A stretch of DNA of 64,000 nt. Source: Mycolicibacterium arabiense. Lineage in GTDB: Bacteria; Actinomycetota; Actinomycetes; Mycobacteriales; Mycobacteriaceae. A program made the position numbers and the translations under genes. How positions within the stretch are numbered: the stretch's first letter is position 1; each line of letters starts with the position of its first letter. Location: the NCBI RefSeq assembly GCF_010731815.2, contig NZ_AP022593.1, positions 4,712,001 to 4,776,000 of the forward strand. The letters are read 5' to 3'. Below are positions 58,865 through 64,000 of the stretch, in pieces. The notes beneath the pieces were generated by a model, which was given only the letters and a program-made list of their open reading frames with translations, was not told the origin of the DNA and made no database searches.

Positions 58865-61111
58865 TTATCCCGTGTCCGCCGACACCACGGACGTCACGCG
58901 GTGAATCGCGAACTCCCGGACCCGGCCGGCAGCCGGGTCGTAGGCGGTCAACTGCCCCCCGCGGACGTTGATCGGCGAGACCACGCGCTGGGTCGCGACT
59001 CCCGCGGGGTCGACGTAACCGATCACGACCGAGGTCTGCTGATGCGCCGCGGACTGCAGCTGCGCCATCGCCTCGGCGGGGTCGAGTCGCGATCCCGAGG
59101 CGTGCGCGCCGCCCATCTTGCGCAGCACCGCGACGATCGCGCCGAGGGTCTGCGCGTTGGGTGTGGACATCGGCCGGTAGCCGCGCCTGCGCACGGGCGC
59201 GGGAACCCTGGCCCCGCGGGCGCTGATGTCGACGATGGCGCCGGACCAGTCCTCGGCCGCCGGCGCGAAGCCGCCTGCGCGCAACGCCGCCAGCACGTCG
59301 GCGATGGGCGCCGCCGAGATCGCGACGGTCGGCGCCAGGCTGCGCATCTCGACGTTGGCCAGCGCAGGCGCGGCGATGGCCTGGGCCAGCAGCGCCGGGT
59401 CCTCGCAACGGATGAACGACGACGCCATGCCGACCCGGAGCTGCCCGTGCCGCCGCGCCACGTCGTCGACGAGGTAGGTCAGCCCCTGGGGGACCGGGGT
59501 CTTGGAATGACGCTCGAACAGCGTGTGCAACTCACTCGCCGTGCAGCCGGTGTCCAGCGCCCGCCGGATCGTGGCCTCGCTGATCCGATAGACCGTCGCC
59601 GCGCCCGCCGACTCGATGGTCGCCACCGCGGCGAGCCGCTCGGCGAGTTCGCGCTCCAGCGGACCCGGCACGATCACCGTGAGGTCGCCCTGCAGCAGGA
59701 AGTAGTCGATGGGCGCAGGCAGCACCTTCTCCATCGATGCGACGACGGCGGCTTCCTCCGCGCCGTCGAGCAGGCGACGGATCGGCGTCGCGATCGCACC
59801 GCGGCCGACCATGCCCAGCGTGTGCGCTTCGGTCAGCAGCGCCCCGACGGGGACCGGCTGCAGGCGCGTCGACCACCGCGGCCTGCGCCACGCCATGGCC
59901 GCGGCGACGGAGTTCGCGTCCACCGCAGAGCCCGACGGCAGGTCGGCGATGGCCTGCAGGAGCAGCCTGCGGTCCAGCGGCGCCGCGGTCGAGTAGAGCG
60001 AATCCGACAGCGCCGCATAGGGTTTGCCGTCAGGCCCGCGTTCGCCGATGAGGCTGGGCCGGGCCGCGAGGTCGAGCCACGCCGACGCCAGCGCGTACCA
60101 CCGCGTCGCGGCCGGCGACTCGACGAACCGGTCGGCCGCCACGGTCGGCGCCCAGAACGGGCCCGAGCCGTCCTGGGGTTCGGGGTCCGGAATGCCCGAG
60201 GCGATCAGGCCGGCGGCGGCGGCCACCTCGAGGATGAGGCCGAGCCGGTGGTCGTCGATGCCCGTGGCCTTGGTGAGCCGTTTCACCTCGCGCACGCCGA
60301 GGCCGCCGTTGCGCAGTTCGACGACCGGCGCAGCCGAGAGCGTCTCGAGGATCACCTCGACCTCGCGCAGCACGTCGATCGCGGCACCTGCGGCCGCGGC
60401 GTCGACGTCGCCCACCTTCAGCTTGGCGACCGTCGGGTCGGGCGGCGCCAGGCCGGTGGGGCCGGGCTGCTGACCGCGCATGATCTGCCCGACGGTGCGC
60501 GGCAGGATGACGGTGTCGTCGTCGAGTTGCCGCAACAGCCCCGCGGCCAGCAGGCGCTGCACGGGGCGGTCGGGCGGCGTGCCCGGAGCGGCGTCCCGCG
60601 TCCGCCCCACGGGGGAGCCCTCGACGAGGCGCTCGAGCAGTTCGCGGGCAGGGGTGTCCAGACCGGCGAGGCGTTCCGCGATTGCAGCAGGGTCGGGTGC
60701 GGCGGTCTCGGCCGTCACCTGACCCGGGTACCAGGGCAGACCGGACGCCGCCTCGGCCGTCACGCGCAGGCTGGTGTCGCCCCAGATCAGCGCCCGATCC
60801 CGCAGATCGTCGACCGCGGCACTCACCCGCTCGTCGTCGCCGAACAGCGACAGCAGCTTGGCCACCGGCACCGCGGAGGCGTCGGCGTGCAGCAGCAACA
60901 GGCCGTCGAGCACGGAAAGCCGCAGGTAGTCCAGGTCGTCGGTGGCAGCCTTCACCGACTGACGGGACTGCGCCCTGGCCGCAAGAGCCGCGATGGAGCC
61001 GGGCGGCGGTTGCGTGAGGTCGGGTCGCAACTGGAGCAGCCGGATCAGCTGCTCGTCGGGCAGGCCGGCCAACCAGGCGCCCAGCGGCATGGCGGGGTTG
61101 GGTTCGGTCAT
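58865..61111 (-). CDS. helicase-associated protein (Rv0862c type)
   Basis: A 748-residue protein paired with XPB in mycobacteria, matching Rv0862c. The N-terminal half (about 1-350) is helical with winged-helix-like repeats ([27 protein letters not shown]). The middle part (about 460-560) resembles helicase C-terminal-associated domains, and the last about 60 residues have a WYL-like strand pattern ([20 protein letters not shown]). There is no NTPase motif. It probably binds DNA or the helicase. Start ATG 61111 is chosen over GTG 61117 by the [11 protein letters not shown] match to the family. Confidence 0.85.
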   Translation of the reverse strand: MTEPNPAMPLGAWLAGLPDEQLIRLLQLRPDLTQPPPGSIAALAARAQSRQSVKAATDDLDYLRLSVLDGLLLLHADASAVPVAKLLSLFGDDERVSAAVDDLRDRALIWGDTSLRVTAEAASGLPWYPGQVTAETAAPDPAAIAERLAGLDTPARELLERLVEGSPVGRTRDAAPGTPPDRPVQRLLAAGLLRQLDDDTVILPRTVGQIMRGQQPGPTGLAPPDPTVAKLKVGDVDAAAAGAAIDVLREVEVILETLSAAPVVELRNGGLGVREVKRLTKATGIDDHRLGLILEVAAAAGLIASGIPDPEPQDGSGPFWAPTVAADRFVESPAATRWYALASAWLDLAARPSLIGERGPDGKPYAALSDSLYSTAAPLDRRLLLQAIADLPSGSAVDANSVAAAMAWRRPRWSTRLQPVPVGALLTEAHTLGMVGRGAIATPIRRLLDGAEEAAVVASMEKVLPAPIDYFLLQGDLTVIVPGPLERELAERLAAVATIESAGAATVYRISEATIRRALDTGCTASELHTLFERHSKTPVPQGLTYLVDDVARRHGQLRVGMASSFIRCEDPALLAQAIAAPALANVEMRSLAPTVAISAAPIADVLAALRAGGFAPAAEDWSGAIVDISARGARVPAPVRRRGYRPMSTPNAQTLGAIVAVLRKMGGAHASGSRLDPAEAMAQLQSAAHQQTSVVIGYVDPAGVATQRVVSPINVRGGQLTAYDPAAGRVREFAIHRVTSVVSADTG

Positions 61112-61176
61112 CGACACCCAGCGTAAGCCAGGTGACCGGTCTCGCCAGTCAACGCTTGGCCTGCCACAATGTCAGC

Positions 61177-61362
61177 GTGGCTGAGAAGAAGAAGAACCAC
61201 TACGTCGACAATGGCTGGCCCGTCACCGAGGACGGTGACCATGCGGTCAGCGAACTCGCGGCAGACCGCACGGGCGCACTGTCCCCGTTCGGCGACGTGA
61301 CGTTCCCGCTGCCGGCCACGGAACTGCCGTACACGCACCCGGTCACCGTCGTAAACAAGTAG
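61177..61362 (+). CDS. small conserved hypothetical protein (Rv0863 position)
   Basis: 61 residues, basic at the start (VAEKKKNHY) and otherwise acidic/Pro-rich ([21 protein letters not shown]). It holds the place of Rv0863, between the helicase partner and moaC. The GTG at 61177 has ACAATG 6 nt upstream as a weak -10, so it may be leaderless. The function is unknown; its stop is 2 bp before moaC, so it is co-transcribed. Confidence 0.75.
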   Translation: MAEKKKNHYVDNGWPVTEDGDHAVSELAADRTGALSPFGDVTFPLPATELPYTHPVTVVNK

Positions 61363-61364
61363 CC

Positions 61365-61838
61365 GTGACCGATCGGTTGTCGCACCTCGACGACGAGGGC
61401 GCGGCACACATGGTCGACGTCACGGCGAAGGACGCCACCAAGCGCACCGCGGTCGCGACGGGCACGCTCCGGACGCGTCCCGACGTCGTGGACCTCATCG
61501 CGTCCAAGGGACTGCCCAAGGGCGATGCGCTGGCGACCGCGCGCGTCGCAGGCATCCTCGCGGCCAAGCGGACCAGCGACCTCATCCCGCTGTGCCATCA
61601 ATTGGCGCTCACCGGCGTGGACGTCGAATTCGCCATCGGTACAACGGCTGTCGACATCACGGCGACCGTGCGCACCACCGACCGCACCGGCGTCGAGATG
61701 GAGGCGCTCACGGCCGTCAGCGTGGCCGCCCTGACGCTCTACGACATGCTCAAGGCCGTCGACCCCGCGGCCACCATCGACGGCATCGCCGTGGTGCGCA
61801 AGGACGGCGGCAAGACGGGGACGTGGGAGCGGACGTGA
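61365..61838 (+). CDS. moaC2: cyclic pyranopterin monophosphate synthase MoaC
   Basis: Converts the 3',8-cyclo-GTP product of MoaA to cyclic pyranopterin monophosphate, the first stable intermediate of molybdopterin. The 157-residue protein has the family start [19 protein letters not shown], the IPLCHQL motif and [17 protein letters not shown]. The start is GTG at 61365. Its stop overlaps mog by 4 bp. It corresponds to Rv0864. Confidence 0.95.
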   Translation: MTDRLSHLDDEGAAHMVDVTAKDATKRTAVATGTLRTRPDVVDLIASKGLPKGDALATARVAGILAAKRTSDLIPLCHQLALTGVDVEFAIGTTAVDITATVRTTDRTGVEMEALTAVSVAALTLYDMLKAVDPAATIDGIAVVRKDGGKTGTWERT

Positions 61839-62323
61839 CGAGCGCTCGCAGGACCGCACGAGTCATCGTCGCCTCGACCCGGGCGGCGGCCGGGGTCTAC
61901 TCCGACCGCAGCGGACCCGTCGTCGTCGAATGGCTGACCGCCCGCGGGTTCGACGCGCCCGAACCGGTCGTGGTGCCCGACGGCACCGACGTCAGCCGCG
62001 CGCTGCTCGCCGCCGTCGGGGAGCGCGTCGACGTGATCCTCACCTCCGGCGGCACCGGCATCTCGCCGACCGACGGCACCGCGGACGCAACGGCGGCAAT
62101 CGTCGACTACGAGATTCCCGGCCTCGCGGACGCGATCCGGCGGTCCGGACTACCGCACGTGCCCACCTCGGTGCTCTCCCGCGGCGTCTGCGGCGTCCGG
62201 GACGGCGTGCTGATCGTCAACCTGCCCGGCTCGACGGGCGGCGTGAGGGACGGCCTTGGCGTCCTGGACGGTGTGCTCGACCATGCGCTGGATCAACTAC
62301 GGGGCGGAGACCATCAACGATGA
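61835..62323 (+). CDS. mog: molybdopterin adenylyltransferase-like Mog/MoaB
   Basis: Adenylates molybdopterin before molybdenum insertion. 162 residues, with the MPT-binding signature [14 protein letters not shown] (about 67-80) and the [17 protein letters not shown] region. GTG 61835 overlaps the moaC stop (GTGA), and its stop overlaps moaE (ATGA). It corresponds to Rv0865. A full set for molybdenum cofactor is not present in the window; moaD and moaA would lie beyond rpfA. Confidence 0.93.
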   Translation: MTSARRTARVIVASTRAAAGVYSDRSGPVVVEWLTARGFDAPEPVVVPDGTDVSRALLAAVGERVDVILTSGGTGISPTDGTADATAAIVDYEIPGLADAIRRSGLPHVPTSVLSRGVCGVRDGVLIVNLPGSTGGVRDGLGVLDGVLDHALDQLRGGDHQR

Positions 62324-62745
62324 CGTCGATCGTGCGCATCGCACTCACCGAGGAATTGATCGACCTGACCGAGCACGAGGCGCTCGTCGCTCACCAGGCA
62401 GCAGGTGCGGTGGTCGGCTTCTCCGGCGTCGTACGCGATCACGACGGCGGCCGGGGCGTGACGCGGCTCGAGTACTCCGCGCACCCGACTGCTCTGGACG
62501 TGCTCACCGAGGTCGCCGAGGACGTCGCACGCACCGCTGACGGCGTGCGCGCCATCGCGGTGAGCCACCGCATCGGGACCTTGCACATCGGCGACGCCGC
62601 CCTGGTGGCCGCCGTGGCGGCCGACCACCGAAGGGCTGCGTTCGAGACGTGCGCGTCGCTCGTCGACACCGTGAAGGCGCGGCTACCGGTGTGGAAGCAC
62701 CAGTTCTTCGCCGACGGCTCCGAGGAGTGGGTCGGCTCGGCCTGA
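62320..62745 (+). CDS. moaE2: molybdopterin synthase catalytic subunit MoaE
   Basis: The large subunit of molybdopterin synthase, which uses thiocarboxylated MoaD to add dithiolene sulfurs. 141 residues, with [13 protein letters not shown], the [13 protein letters not shown] strand and the C-terminal catalytic motif [15 protein letters not shown], including the active Lys. ATG 62320 overlaps the mog stop. It corresponds to Rv0866. It needs a MoaD partner encoded elsewhere. Confidence 0.95.
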   Translation: MTSIVRIALTEELIDLTEHEALVAHQAAGAVVGFSGVVRDHDGGRGVTRLEYSAHPTALDVLTEVAEDVARTADGVRAIAVSHRIGTLHIGDAALVAAVAADHRRAAFETCASLVDTVKARLPVWKHQFFADGSEEWVGSA

Positions 62746-62750
62746 CTGAC

Positions 62751-64000
<1,250 letters not shown>

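Overview
The window is high-GC chromosomal DNA of a mycobacterium, most likely a fast-growing Mycolicibacterium. The evidence is gene content and order: the segment follows the Mycobacterium tuberculosis Rv0813c-Rv0867c region (nitrobindin, sseC2, cysA2, thiX, lmeA, glnR-like Rv0818, mshD, phoT/pstB, phoY2, LCP protein, dus, desA1, Rv0825c/Rv0826, a Lys-Glu-Asp-Phe tRNA cluster, the SRPBCC trio, dapC, fadA-fadB, XPB helicase with Rv0862c, moaC-mog-moaE, rpfA). Locus names come from recalled synteny and family knowledge; no database search was run.

Layout. 1-5.6 kb: a secreted lipase, then a minus-strand sulfur/redox block (lmeA, thiX, a poly-cysteine leader peptide, DUF4395, cysA2, sseC2, a 32-residue membrane peptide, nitrobindin, a small lipoprotein). 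5.8-13.8 kb: glnR-like regulator and mshD, a complete pstSCAB phosphate operon with a Pho-box-like direct repeat, a MarR/oxidoreductase pair sharing palindromic operators, and phoU with its own Pho-box-like repeats. 13.8-21.3 kb: LCP cell-wall ligase, dus-desA1, two paralogous secreted proteins, TetR and an MpaB-family oxygenase. 21.4-28.6 kb: Ser/Thr kinase, four tRNAs, TetR/SDR, CsbD-like and coiled-coil proteins, TetR/FAD-oxidoreductase, zinc-finger protein. 28.6-38.9 kb: zwf, three tandem SRPBCC proteins, LLM oxidoreductase, dapC, ene-reductase, and the fadA-fadB beta-oxidation complex.

39-56.5 kb is the most accessory-looking part: an SDR gene bracketed by duplicated terminator sequences, a low-complexity exported protein, several small proteins, and a giant 2586-residue exported protein with about 16 tandem repeats of roughly 130 residues. 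A LysR-controlled SDR/SnoaL pair and an MFS exporter follow. 56.5-64 kb returns to the conserved core: XPB helicase plus its partner, the molybdopterin genes moaC-mog-moaE, and rpfA, which runs off the right edge.

Regulation visible in the sequence: many genes have a TANNNT -10 element 6-8 nt before the start codon and no Shine-Dalgarno, indicating leaderless mRNAs. Several regulators sit beside clear dyad operators. The strongest special signal is the leaderless cysteine-rich sORF before DUF4395-cysA2-sseC2, matching the cysteine-responsive attenuators described in mycobacteria.
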